Source: Marinibaculum pumilum (lineage in GTDB: Bacteria; Pseudomonadota; Alphaproteobacteria; Ferrovibrionales; Ferrovibrionaceae). From it: a DNA stretch of 64,000 bases. Below the pieces are notes generated by a model that was given only the letters and a program-made list of their open reading frames with translations, was not told the DNA's origin and did not search any database. How positions within the stretch are numbered: the stretch's first letter is position 1; every line of letters begins with the position of its first letter. Position numbers and translations under genes: made by a program. The stretch is taken from NCBI RefSeq assembly GCF_042646425.1, contig NZ_JBHRTR010000015.1:203390-267389 (forward strand), given 5' to 3'. Shown here in pieces: positions 9,701-17,807 of the stretch.

Positions 9701-11332
9701 CTAATCGGCTGGCGCCGCCCCGGCGAGCAGCGAGTCAGGCAGCATCGCCTCCAGGCTTTCCAGCCGGTCGGCTTCCTCCGCCGGCTTTTCCCAGCGGATC
9801 CGCGAGATCCGGGGAAAGCGCATCGCCAGCCCCGACTTATGCCGGCGGGAACGCTGCACGCTGTCGAAGGCGACCTCCAGCACCAGGCCGGGCTCCACTT
9901 CGCGCACCGGGCCGAAGCGGTTGACGGTGTTCCGCCGCACCCAGCGGTCGAGCTCCACCAGTTCCGCATCGGTGAAGCCGAAATAGGCCTTGCCCACCGG
10001 GGTCAGCTCGCGCCCGGCCTCGCCGTCGCGCCAGGCGCCGAAGGTGAAGTCGGAATAGAACGACGACCGCTTGCCGTGGCCGCGCTGCGCATACATCAGG
10101 ACGCAGTCCAGGGTCAGCGCGGTCCGCTTCCACTTGAACCAGGGTCCCTTCGGCCGGCCGGGCAGGTAGGGGCTGTCGCCCTGCTTCAGCATCAGCCCTT
10201 CCACCGAAGCGTCGCGCAATACGCTGCGCAGCTCCGCCAGCTCTTCCCAGTCCGCAAACGGCACCAGCGGCGACAGGTCCATGCGGTCGGGTTGCGTGCG
10301 CGCCTGCCAGGCCTCCAGCCGGGCGCGGCGGGCATCGAAGGGCAGCGGCCGCAGGTCCTCATCGCCTTCGAACAGGATGTCGTAGAGCCGCAGATGGGCC
10401 GGGTGCGTGCGCATCAGCGGGGCGGTCACCTTCTTGCGGTTCAGGCGCTGCTGCAGGTCGTTGAAAGGGCGGATCGCGACCCCGTCGGGCGCCGTCCCGG
10501 CATCCGCCACCAGCAGCTCGCCGTCCAGCACCGCATGCAGGCCCATCGCCGCATCGGCCAGGTCGGGGAAGGCGGCAGAGATCTCGTCGCCGGCGCGGGA
10601 ATAGATCCGCACCCGGTTGTTTTCCGCCGCCAGCTGCACCCTGGCGCCGTCCCACTTGTACTCCGCCCGGTAGGCCGCCGGGTCCATGCCTGCCAGCGCC
10701 GCCTCGTCCAGCGGGTTGGACAGCATCAGCGGCCGGAAGCCCAGCCCGGTGGCCGGCACGGGGCGCGGCCCACGACCATCCAGCCATACGAACAATTCCT
10801 CATATGGTGGTTCAAAACCGTGCCATAACTCCTCTATTTCATTGATATCGACCTTACCCCACTCGGCCAGGGCAAGCTTTGCCAGGCGGGCCGAAACGCC
10901 GACCCGCATGCCGCCCGTGACCAGCTTCAGCAGGGCGAAGCGGCCGCTCTCGTCCAGGGCGGAGAGCCAGCCGTCGAGCAGTGCCGGGACCTCGCCCCGT
11001 CGGGCGGCCGCGAAGCGCTCGACGACCTGCGTCAGGGTCGGGGCCTGGCCCGCCGGCGCGGATGCCGGCCACATCAGGCTGACCGTCTCCGCCAGGTCGC
11101 CGACATAGTCGTAGGACCAGCCGAACAGCACCGGGTCGGTGCGCTCCGCGATCAGGGCGCGGATCGCTGCCGGCTTCACCTGGCGAAAGCTCAGGTCGCC
11201 GGTCAGGGCCGCCAGGCCATAGCCGCGGGCCGGGTCCGGCGTGCGGGCCAGATAGTCGGCGATCAGGCGCAGCTTGCCGTTGCGTCCCGGCGTGAAGGCC
11301 AGCCCTTCGATCAGCGCCGCGAAGTCACGCAT
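9701..11332 (-). CDS. ATP-dependent DNA ligase (exonuclease-associated type)
   Basis: A 543-residue ATP-dependent DNA ligase that seals nicks through a lysyl-AMP intermediate. The catalytic motif I lysine is in EYKWDGARVQL (K226). Motif III is LDGELLV, motif IV is EGLMLK, and motif V is GPWFKWKR. An N-terminal DNA-binding domain (residues 1-190) precedes the adenylation domain, and an OB-fold domain follows it. The start is MRDFAALIEGLAF at 11332, because the 36 codons further upstream overlap the exonuclease gene and are low-complexity. It overlaps that exonuclease by 8 bp. This pairing is the known ligase-associated DNA damage response module of alphaproteobacteria and other bacteria, distinct from the essential NAD-dependent LigA. 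Confidence 0.93.
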   Translation of the reverse strand: MRDFAALIEGLAFTPGRNGKLRLIADYLARTPDPARGYGLAALTGDLSFRQVKPAAIRALIAERTDPVLFGWSYDYVGDLAETVSLMWPASAPAGQAPTLTQVVERFAAARRGEVPALLDGWLSALDESGRFALLKLVTGGMRVGVSARLAKLALAEWGKVDINEIEELWHGFEPPYEELFVWLDGRGPRPVPATGLGFRPLMLSNPLDEAALAGMDPAAYRAEYKWDGARVQLAAENNRVRIYSRAGDEISAAFPDLADAAMGLHAVLDGELLVADAGTAPDGVAIRPFNDLQQRLNRKKVTAPLMRTHPAHLRLYDILFEGDEDLRPLPFDARRARLEAWQARTQPDRMDLSPLVPFADWEELAELRSVLRDASVEGLMLKQGDSPYLPGRPKGPWFKWKRTALTLDCVLMYAQRGHGKRSSFYSDFTFGAWRDGEAGRELTPVGKAYFGFTDAELVELDRWVRRNTVNRFGPVREVEPGLVLEVAFDSVQRSRRHKSGLAMRFPRISRIRWEKPAEEADRLESLEAMLPDSLLAGAAPAD

Positions 11333-12392
11333 CGGCGCTGTCCGTCGCGCCAGGGGCAGACAGGTCGGGCTCCTCGTCCTCGTCGCCACGACCCACCAGG
11401 GCCAGGGCGCGGGCGCGATGGCCTGCGGCCGTCGCGGCATGCATCAGCGCCTCCTCGCGGCCATGGGTGATCCAGACCTCGGGCGCGCCCATCTCCGCGA
11501 TCGTCTGCAGGAGCTCGTCCCAGTCCGCATGGTCGGAGATCACCAGCGGCAGTTCCGCATTCCGCTGCCGGGCGCGGGCGCGCACCCGCATCCAGCCTGA
11601 GGCCATCGCGATGCGCGGATCCGGCAGCCGCCGCAGCCAGCGGTCGCCGGCGGCCGACGGCGGTGCCAGCACGATCTCGCCTCGCAAGGTGTCGCGGTCC
11701 GGCGCCTCTGCCACCGGCCGCAGCGGTCCGAGGGCGATGCCATGCGCCTCATACAGGTCGCAGAGTGCCTGCAGCGCACCGTGCAGCCAGATCGGGCGGT
11801 CATGGCCCGCCTCGCGCAGCAGGCGGATCAGCCGCTGGCACTTGCCCAGGGCATAGACGCCGACCAGATGGGTGCGCTCCGGGAACAGGCGCAGGGAGGC
11901 GAGCAGCTTGCCGATCTCCGCGGCATCGTCGGGATGGCGGAAGACCGGCAGGCCGAAGGTCGCCTCGGTGACGAAGACATCGCACCGCACCGGTTCGAAT
12001 GGCGCGCAGGTCGGGTCGCGGCGGCGCTTGTAGTCGCCCGACACCGCCACCCGGCAGCCGCGATGCTCCACCACCGCCATGGCGCTGCCCAGGATATGAC
12101 CGGCGGGATGCAGGGTCAGGCGGGTCTCGCCGATCGTCAGGGGCTCGCCGCAGGGCAGGGCCTGGAAGTGCCGGGCCGCGCCGTCGCCGTAGCGGCTGCG
12201 CATGATCGCGATGGTTTCCGGCGTGGCCAGCACATGGCCATGCCCGGCGCGTGCATGGTCGGCATGGCCGTGGGTGATCACGGCGCGGTCGACCGGGCGC
12301 GAGGGATCGATGTGATAGCCCCCCGGCGCGACCAGGAGGCCACCGCCGCCGCCCGGCGGGGCCGGTGCGATCCAGTCCTCGGGGCGCATCAT
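11325..12392 (-). CDS. Ligase-associated DNA damage response exonuclease (MBL fold)
   Basis: This 355-residue metallo-beta-lactamase-fold nuclease is related to the beta-CASP/SNM1 exonucleases. The metal-binding motif is AVITHGHADHARAGHG. Further ligand positions are seen in HPAGHILGSAM and SGDYKRR, with C-terminal elements VISDHADW and ITHGREEAL. Its 3' end overlaps the start of the ATP-dependent DNA ligase by 8 bp, so the two are surely co-expressed. The usual companions, a ligase-associated DEXH helicase and the PdeM phosphoesterase, are not adjacent here. Two consecutive ATGs (12392 and 12389) are possible starts. It is divergent from anmK, with 44 bp between the starts. Confidence 0.92.
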   Translation of the reverse strand: MMRPEDWIAPAPPGGGGGLLVAPGGYHIDPSRPVDRAVITHGHADHARAGHGHVLATPETIAIMRSRYGDGAARHFQALPCGEPLTIGETRLTLHPAGHILGSAMAVVEHRGCRVAVSGDYKRRRDPTCAPFEPVRCDVFVTEATFGLPVFRHPDDAAEIGKLLASLRLFPERTHLVGVYALGKCQRLIRLLREAGHDRPIWLHGALQALCDLYEAHGIALGPLRPVAEAPDRDTLRGEIVLAPPSAAGDRWLRRLPDPRIAMASGWMRVRARARQRNAELPLVISDHADWDELLQTIAEMGAPEVWITHGREEALMHAATAAGHRARALALVGRGDEDEEPDLSAPGATDSADA

Positions 12393-12436
12393 GCCGGCCC
12401 CTGGCAGGGCCCGGCCGGATCGGCCATGCTGCCACC

Positions 12437-13567
12437 ATGCGCTGGGCGATCGGAACGATGAGCGGGACCTCCCTGGACGGGATCGACGTGGCCGCGCTGC
12501 GCACCGACGGGCAGCGGGTCCTCGGCAGCGGCGCCTCCGCGACCTATCCCTACGACCCGGCGGTGCGGGAGGCGATCCGCGCGGTGCTGGGAGAAACCGA
12601 TCCCGACCGCCTGGCCGCGGCGGAAGCGGCGGTGACGGTGGCGCATGCCCGGGCCGTCACCGCCTTCCTGGCGGAGCATGCCATCGCGCCGGCGGATGTC
12701 GCCGTCGTGGGCTTTCACGGCCATACCGTGCATCACGACCCGGATGCCGGCCAGACGGTGCAGATCGGCGATGGGGCGGCGCTGGCCGCGGCCCTGGGGA
12801 TCGATGTGGTGTACGACTTCCGCACGGCGGACATGCGGGCGGGCGGGCAGGGCGCGCCGCTGGTGCCGGTCTTCCATGATGCCCTCGCAAGCGGACTGGA
12901 GCGCCCCCTCGCCATCCTGAACATCGGCGGGGTGGCCAATGTCACCTATCTGGGGCCGCAGGCGCATCCGGGCCAGTCCGGCGCGCCGGCGGAAGAGTTG
13001 CCCATGCTCGCCTTCGACACCGGCCCGGGCAATGCCCTGATCGACGACTGGATGCGCCGCCATACCGGTTCCTCGCTGGACGCGGGCGGTGCCATGGCAG
13101 CTGGCGGTTCGGTGGATGCGGCGCGGCTGGACGCCTTCCTTGCCCTGGACTGGTTCCGCCGGCCGCCGCCCAAGTCGCTGGACCGCAACAGTTTTCCGCT
13201 GTCGCTGGCGGACGGGCTGTCGCCGGCCGACGGGGCGGCGACCCTGACGGAAATGACCGCCGCCGCCATATCCGCCGCGGTGCGGCACATGGCGGTACCG
13301 CCGCGGCGGTGGCTGGTCTGCGGCGGCGGGCGCCACAACCGCAGCCTGATGGAGCGGTTGCGCCGGCGTTTGCAGGCACCGGTCGCGCCGGTGGAGGCGG
13401 TGGGCTGGGACGGGGATGCGCTGGAGGCCCAGGCCTTCGCCTTCCTGGCGGTGCGCCGGCTGCGCGGCCTGGCGATCACCACGCCCGGCACCACCGGTGC
13501 CGCCCGGCCGATGCCGGGCGGACGGATTGCGCCTGCCCCTGGCGGGACCGGCGGCCTTGCCCTCTAG
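12437..13567 (+). CDS. anmK: Anhydro-N-acetylmuramic acid kinase
   Basis: AnmK phosphorylates 1,6-anhydro-MurNAc released during peptidoglycan turnover, giving MurNAc-6-phosphate for recycling. The N-terminus at 12437 starts immediately with the diagnostic ATP-binding motif IGTMSGTSLDGID. Further hallmarks are GFHGHTVHH, LNIGGVANVT, FDTGPGNALIDDW and VCGGGRHN. The 376-residue length is normal. A longer frame begins at 12365, but its first 24 codons overlap the divergent exonuclease gene and lack family similarity. It converges on the hydrolase gene downstream. Confidence 0.95.
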   Translation: MRWAIGTMSGTSLDGIDVAALRTDGQRVLGSGASATYPYDPAVREAIRAVLGETDPDRLAAAEAAVTVAHARAVTAFLAEHAIAPADVAVVGFHGHTVHHDPDAGQTVQIGDGAALAAALGIDVVYDFRTADMRAGGQGAPLVPVFHDALASGLERPLAILNIGGVANVTYLGPQAHPGQSGAPAEELPMLAFDTGPGNALIDDWMRRHTGSSLDAGGAMAAGGSVDAARLDAFLALDWFRRPPPKSLDRNSFPLSLADGLSPADGAATLTEMTAAAISAAVRHMAVPPRRWLVCGGGRHNRSLMERLRRRLQAPVAPVEAVGWDGDALEAQAFAFLAVRRLRGLAITTPGTTGAARPMPGGRIAPAPGGTGGLAL

Positions 13568-13585
13568 CAGGGCCCTGCGGCCGTG

Positions 13586-14239
13586 TCAGGCTGGCTCGGT
13601 CTGGGCGGAGACCTTGTCGAGATACTGGTCCACCGCCGCCGACATCTCCTCGAGATTTTCCTCGAACAGGTGGTTGGCACCTTCGACCGACTGGTAGTCG
13701 ATGGTGATGCCCCGCTGGTTGGACAGGCGGTTGACCAGCTTCTGGACCTCGTTTTCCGCGATGACGTCGTCCTTCGTGCCGTGCACGAACAGGCCCGACG
13801 AGGGGCAGGGGGCCAGGAAGCTGAAATCGTAGATCCCGGCCGGTGCGGCGACGGAGATGAAGCCGGTGATCTCCGGCCGGCGCATCAGCAGCTGCATGCC
13901 GATCCAGGCGCCGAACGAGAAGCCGGCGATCCAGCAGGCGCCGGCATTCGGGTTGTAGGCCTGCATCCAGTCCAGCGCGGACGCCGCGTCGGAGAGTTCG
14001 CCCTGGCCGTTGTCGAAGGTGCCCTGGCTTCGGCCGACACCGCGCGAGTTGAAGCGCAGCACCGAGAAGCCGCGGCGGGCGAACAGGTGGTACAGGGCAT
14101 AGACCACCTTGTTGTTCATCGTCCCGCCATAGCGCGGATGCGGGTGAAGGATCAGGGCGATCGGCGCATTGTGCGCCTTGCCGTGCTGATAGCGTCCTTC
14201 CAGGCGGCCTTCCGGGCCGTTGAAGATGACGTCGGGCAA
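13586..14239 (-). CDS. Alpha/beta hydrolase, serine-esterase type
   Basis: This 217-residue small alpha/beta hydrolase has the oxyanion HPHPRYGGTMNNK, the nucleophile elbow GFSFGAWIG, an acid in HGTKDDVIAENE and the catalytic histidine in VEGANHLFEENLEE. This architecture matches the widespread uncharacterised proteobacterial family related to the YpfH/dienelactone-hydrolase-like clan. I place the start at TTG 14239, because it is preceded by a strong GGAGGAG ribosome site and opens LPDVIFNGPEGRLEGR, the conserved N-terminus. The 80 codons further upstream are Pro/Arg/Gly-rich and look non-coding. Substrate unknown. It is convergent with anmK, 18 bp away. Confidence 0.8.
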   Translation of the reverse strand: MPDVIFNGPEGRLEGRYQHGKAHNAPIALILHPHPRYGGTMNNKVVYALYHLFARRGFSVLRFNSRGVGRSQGTFDNGQGELSDAASALDWMQAYNPNAGACWIAGFSFGAWIGMQLLMRRPEITGFISVAAPAGIYDFSFLAPCPSSGLFVHGTKDDVIAENEVQKLVNRLSNQRGITIDYQSVEGANHLFEENLEEMSAAVDQYLDKVSAQTEPA

Positions 14240-14614
14240 TTGCTCCTCCAATCGGAACGGGGTTGGACCGGGCCGGCCTGTCGCCGGCGGTCCCGCCTGT
14301 GGCGGTTCCCCGCCGGCGGGCGGTCCGGACTGCGGACGCCTGCCGGTGCGGAACCACGTGCGCGGATCCTCTGCGAATCCCTGTCCTACCCGGTAGCCAA
14401 ATCCAGATGCGGCCGGGCACCTCGCCGATGCGCCCGGCCCGCCGTGCCGGCAGCCGGTCGCTGCGCGGTCGACCGCCACCCTCGGCGGCGGCAGAGCGGG
14501 CGCGAAGTCCTGCTCCCGGTATTGGCTGGCAACCTACGACCCTCGGCCGCCGGATGCCAGAATTTCCTTTGTCGCGGGCCATCTTCGCATGAGGAAATGT
14601 CAGCGTGTCCTAAT

Positions 14615-14633
14615 CTTGACTCATGGAGTCGAG
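14615..14633 (+). promoter_or_regulatory. Candidate IscR (Rrf2) type 1 operator
   Basis: The 19-bp site CTTGACTCATGGAGTCGAG fits the core of the established type 1 IscR consensus (S-YY-GACT-N5-AGTC-RR-S), with the correct 5-nt spacing between GACT and AGTC. It includes TTGACT, which could serve as the -35 element, so bound regulator would block transcription. The Rrf2 regulator encoded 0.9 kb downstream is the natural candidate to bind it, implying autoregulation by Fe-S status. Confidence 0.55.
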
Positions 14634-14678
14634 AAATCGCTTGACCCGCATCCGCCAATGGCCATTTCCTTTCGAGGC

Positions 14679-14701
14679 CGTCGGCCCTGGCCGACGCTTT
14701 T
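14679..14701 (+). terminator. Intrinsic-terminator-like hairpin in the cysE leader
   Basis: Arms CGTCGGC and GCCGACG (extendable by one pair) close a tight loop and are followed by CTTTTG. It lies 46 bp after the IscR-like box and 139 bp before the cysE start, inside the presumed leader. It could attenuate cysE operon transcription or end a short leader RNA. Confidence 0.5.
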
Positions 14702-14839
14702 GTATGTTGGCTCGCTGCGGTGTCCGATCAATGGCGCTGCCGGGCAGCCGGCGGATCATTGGCGGGGCGATGGCCAATGCCGGACGCCGGCGTCCCGGGC
14801 GGAATGAACCGCCATGGGGTCGAGATCGGGGGATGAGCG

Positions 14840-15556
14840 ATGCTGCAGATGCTGGCGAGCGATATCGATGCCGTGATGCAGAGGGACCCGGCGGCCCGCA
14901 GCCGCCTGGAGGTGGTCCTCTGCTATCCCGGCTTCCATGCCATTGCCTCGCACCGCCTCTGCCACTGGCTGTGGCGGCGCAATATCCGCCTGCCGGCCCG
15001 CTGGCTGGCGCAGGTCGCCCGCTCCATCACCGGGATCGAGATCCATCCCGGTGCGGTAATCGGCCAGCGCTTCTTCATCGACCACGGCATGGGCGTCGTG
15101 ATCGGCGAGACGGCGGAGATCGGCGACGATGTCACCCTGTACCAGGGGGTCACCCTGGGCGGCACCGCTCCGGCGGTGAATTCGCAGGCGCAGGCCAATA
15201 CCAAGCGCCATCCCACCCTGAAGGACCGGGTCATCGTCGGCTGCGGCGCCCAGGTCCTGGGACCGATCACCGTGGGCGAGGGCGCCTCGGTTGGCGGCAA
15301 TGCGGTGGTCACCCGCGATGTGGAACCGGCGACGACGGTTGTCGGTATTCCGGCCCGGGTGTCCGGCCGGGCCAAGCCGACGGAGGCGGAGCAGGTCTCG
15401 CCGTTCCCGAACTACGGCCTGCGCAACGGCGATGTGAACGACCCGGTGCTGCGGACCATCGACACCCTGGCGCAGGAGGTCGAGCGCCTGTCGAAGAAGG
15501 TCGAGGACCTGGAGAAGCAGCGCGAAGCGGACGCCGAAGCCCGGCGCTGCGCCTGA
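14840..15556 (+). CDS. cysE: Serine O-acetyltransferase
   Basis: CysE makes O-acetylserine from serine and acetyl-CoA, the first step of cysteine synthesis. The 238-residue protein is the shorter form common beside Fe-S genes. A helical N-terminal domain (about 1-60) precedes left-handed beta-helix hexapeptide repeats, with the catalytic region GIEIHPGAVIG, FIDHGMGVVIGETAEIG and GGTAPAV, ending around GGNAVVTRDVEPATTVVG. A charged, coiled-coil-like C-terminal extension (about 205-235) follows. The start ATG is preceded by a GGGGGATGAG ribosome site. The stop is 3 bp before the Rrf2 regulator gene, so the two are almost certainly co-transcribed. Its product, via cysteine, feeds the desulfurase encoded two genes on. 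Confidence 0.95.
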   Translation: MLQMLASDIDAVMQRDPAARSRLEVVLCYPGFHAIASHRLCHWLWRRNIRLPARWLAQVARSITGIEIHPGAVIGQRFFIDHGMGVVIGETAEIGDDVTLYQGVTLGGTAPAVNSQAQANTKRHPTLKDRVIVGCGAQVLGPITVGEGASVGGNAVVTRDVEPATTVVGIPARVSGRAKPTEAEQVSPFPNYGLRNGDVNDPVLRTIDTLAQEVERLSKKVEDLEKQREADAEARRCA

Positions 15557-15559
15557 GGT

Positions 15560-16129
15560 ATGGCGCGTTCGCTGGACACGACAGGGGGTCGCCGGCCCGC
15601 CGGCGGCGCCGGGCCGCAGGGCCGGGCGCATTACGCCGTCCTCGCCCTGACGGAGATCGCCCTGCGGGACTGTTCGGCGCCGGTGCCGCTGAGCGAAATC
15701 GCCGCCCGGCACGACCTTTCCCTGCGCTATCTGGAACAGATCTTCGTGCGGCTGCGCCGTGCCGGGCTGGTGCGCAGCGTGCGCGGCCCCGGCGGCGGCT
15801 ATTGCCTGATGCCCGACGCCCGCACCGTCAGCATCGCAGCGATCATGGCGGCGGTGGAACCCGATTGCGATACAACCGGCGGCCGCGCGCCGGCCGGCGG
15901 TTCCGGTGACGGCAGCGGCAGCGACGAGTGCCCGGTCTGCCGTCTCTGGGACGCATTCCACAGCCACGCCCTGCGCTACCTGGAACAGGTCAGCCTGGCG
16001 GATGTGGTGGCGGGCCGGATCCCCGAGGGCATCCTCGCATCGCGGGAGAGGACCGGCCCGGCCGGGCCTGCGGGCCCTGCAGCGCCAGGTTCGGCCGTGA
16101 CCGCGCCGGCGGCCGACGGCGCCATCTGA
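15560..16129 (+). CDS. Rrf2/IscR-family transcriptional regulator
   Basis: This 189-residue Rrf2-family winged-helix regulator sits between cysE and a cysteine desulfurase, the classic IscR position. The wHTH spans about residues 24-85 (LSEIAARHDLSLRYLEQIF; wing RGPGGGYCL). Cluster-ligand candidates are C103, C124 and C127, with H134 nearby. The spacing C-x20-C-x2-C differs from the E. coli IscR pattern, in which three cysteines fall within about 12 residues. A Gly/Ser/Ala-rich insert (about 107-121) separates the first cysteine from the pair. The C-terminus (about 155-189) is a Gly/Pro/Ala-rich tail. It is probably a Fe-S-sensing regulator of its own operon through the box at 14615, but the altered spacing leaves the cluster type open. 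Confidence 0.88.
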   Translation: MARSLDTTGGRRPAGGAGPQGRAHYAVLALTEIALRDCSAPVPLSEIAARHDLSLRYLEQIFVRLRRAGLVRSVRGPGGGYCLMPDARTVSIAAIMAAVEPDCDTTGGRAPAGGSGDGSGSDECPVCRLWDAFHSHALRYLEQVSLADVVAGRIPEGILASRERTGPAGPAGPAAPGSAVTAPAADGAI

Positions 16130-16162
16130 TCGCGCACCCGTCGTCGCGCAGGTACCGGCAAC

Positions 16163-17332
16163 ATGAACGATTCCCCGCAGGTCTATTTCGACTACAACGC
16201 CACCGCACCGGCGCGGCCGGGGGTGGGAGCCGCGATGGCGGATTGTCTGTCGCGGCCCGGTAACCCGTCATCCGTGCATCGCAGCGGCCGGCGCGCCCGC
16301 CAGGCGCTGGAGGCCGTGCGGCGGCTTCTGGCAGGCACGGTGGCGGCACGGCCGGAAGAGATCGTCTTCACCTCCGGCGGCACGGAGGCGAACCATCTGG
16401 CCCTGCGCGGCGCAGGTGCCGCCGCGGTCGCGGTCTGCGCCGTGGAGCATGAATCGGTGCTGGAGCCTGCCCGCCGCCTGGGTCTGCCGCACCGCGTGGT
16501 GCCGGTCGCCGCCGACGGCCGGCTGGACCTGAATGCCCTGCAGGAGATCCTGCAGGAACTGCCGCAGCCTGCCCTGGCGGCGGTGATGCTGGCCAACAAC
16601 GAGGTCGGTACCCTCCAGCCGGTGCCCGAGGCGGCGGAGATCGTCCACGCGGCCGGCGGGCTGCTGCTCTGCGATGCGGTGCAGGGTCTGGGAAAGACCG
16701 ACCTGGACTTCGGCGCGCTGGGCGCCGACCTGATGACTCTTTCGGCGCACAAGATCGGCGGTCCGCAGGGGGTCGGCGCCCTGGTGGTGGCCGACGATGT
16801 GCGGCTGCAGGCGCAGATGCTGGGGGGCGGGCAGGAGCGCGGCCGCCGCGCCGGCACCGAGAATCTCCCCGGCATCGTCGGTTTCGGCGCGGCACTGGAA
16901 GCGAGCGCCGATCGCAGCTGGCTGCCCCGGGTCACCGCCCTGCGGCAGGACCTGGAGGCGCGCATCCAGGCGCTGGGCGGCGTCGTCCAGGGCAGGGACG
17001 CGCCGCGCCTGCCGAACACTGCGGCAATCACCATGCCCGGCATGGCGGCAGAGACCCAGGTGATGGCTTTCGACCTCGCCGGTTTCGCCGTCAGTGCCGG
17101 CGCGGCCTGCTCCTCGGGCAAGGTGGCGCCGAGCCATGTGCTGCGGGCGATGGGGCTGGCGCCCGAGGTGGCGCAGGAAACGATCCGCGTGAGCCTGGGC
17201 TGGGACAGCAGTGCCGACGAGGTGGTGCGATTCGCCGAGGCCTGGGCCGCCATCGCCCGCCGTGCCGGCGACCGGCAGCGTCGCTCGGCGGGAACGGAGC
17301 GGGCCGCGGCGCAGCGGCTGGCCGCGTCCTGA
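16163..17332 (+). CDS. Cysteine desulfurase (IscS/NifS family)
   Basis: This PLP enzyme removes sulfur from cysteine as a protein persulfide for Fe-S cluster and thiocofactor assembly. It has 389 residues. PLP-site landmarks are GGTEANHLAL, the active-site histidine in CAVEHESVL (H96), and the Schiff-base lysine in LSAHKIGGPQG (K197). The persulfide cysteine is C316 in GAACSSGKVAPS. The short catalytic loop without a long insertion is typical of IscS/NifS group I proteins. It lies 33 bp after the Rrf2 gene. No IscU scaffold or HscA/HscB follows, and only a ferredoxin does, so cluster assembly probably uses a SUF system elsewhere. The C-terminal 25 residues are a variable Arg/Ala-rich tail. 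Confidence 0.93.
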   Translation: MNDSPQVYFDYNATAPARPGVGAAMADCLSRPGNPSSVHRSGRRARQALEAVRRLLAGTVAARPEEIVFTSGGTEANHLALRGAGAAAVAVCAVEHESVLEPARRLGLPHRVVPVAADGRLDLNALQEILQELPQPALAAVMLANNEVGTLQPVPEAAEIVHAAGGLLLCDAVQGLGKTDLDFGALGADLMTLSAHKIGGPQGVGALVVADDVRLQAQMLGGGQERGRRAGTENLPGIVGFGAALEASADRSWLPRVTALRQDLEARIQALGGVVQGRDAPRLPNTAAITMPGMAAETQVMAFDLAGFAVSAGAACSSGKVAPSHVLRAMGLAPEVAQETIRVSLGWDSSADEVVRFAEAWAAIARRAGDRQRRSAGTERAAAQRLAAS

Positions 17333-17454
17333 GCGGCGCTGCCCGACATCGGCGCCGTTCCGGCCCTTCGCCCCGACGGCAACCGCGCCGGCGGCCGATA
17401 CAATCTTGCCGCCCTGCGGCGTGAACGGTATATCGCGCCGTAAAGGAGTTCCGG

Positions 17455-17787
17455 ATGCCCAGAATGGTCTTCATCACGCCGGAAGGTGAGCGGCAGGACG
17501 TCGATGCACCGACCGGGCTGTCGGTGATGGAAATTGCACATCTGCACGGCGTCGACCTCGAAGGTGCCTGTGAGGGGTCGCTCGCCTGTTCCACCTGCCA
17601 TGTCATCGTCGAGCCCGACTGGTACAAGAAGCTGAAGCCGGCGGAGGAGGATGAGCAGGACATGCTCGACCTGGCCTTCGGGCTCGAGCCGACCTCGCGC
17701 CTCGGCTGCCAGATCGAGATGACGGAGGCGCTGGACGGGCTCACCGTCAGGCTGCCGACCGCCACCCGCAACCTGATGGACAGCTGA
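17455..17787 (+). CDS. 2Fe-2S ferredoxin, adrenodoxin/Isc type
   Basis: A 110-residue electron-transfer protein of the vertebrate-type (adrenodoxin, Isc Fdx) class. Cluster ligands are in CEGSLACSTCHV, with the fourth cysteine in SRLGCQIEM. The acidic stretch EEDEQDMLDLA corresponds to the partner-docking helix of Isc ferredoxins. ATG at 17455 follows an excellent AAGGAGTTCCGG ribosome site. It probably supplies electrons for Fe-S assembly with the upstream desulfurase. A 122-bp gap, preceded by the desulfurase stop, leaves room for an internal promoter. Confidence 0.95.
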   Translation: MPRMVFITPEGERQDVDAPTGLSVMEIAHLHGVDLEGACEGSLACSTCHVIVEPDWYKKLKPAEEDEQDMLDLAFGLEPTSRLGCQIEMTEALDGLTVRLPTATRNLMDS

Positions 17788-17807
17788 TCCGAGCGGGGGC
17801 CGTTTCG

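Larger units (their letters stand above)
14240..14839. other. 600-bp intergenic region ahead of cysE
   Basis: The left half (to about 14570) is GC-rich with no supportable gene. The right half contains an IscR-box-like site (14615-14633) and a strong hairpin followed by TTTT (14679-14701). Both are annotated separately and suggest a regulated leader for the cysE-rrf2-cysteine desulfurase-ferredoxin genes. The short frames across the region have no family resemblance. Confidence 0.5.
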
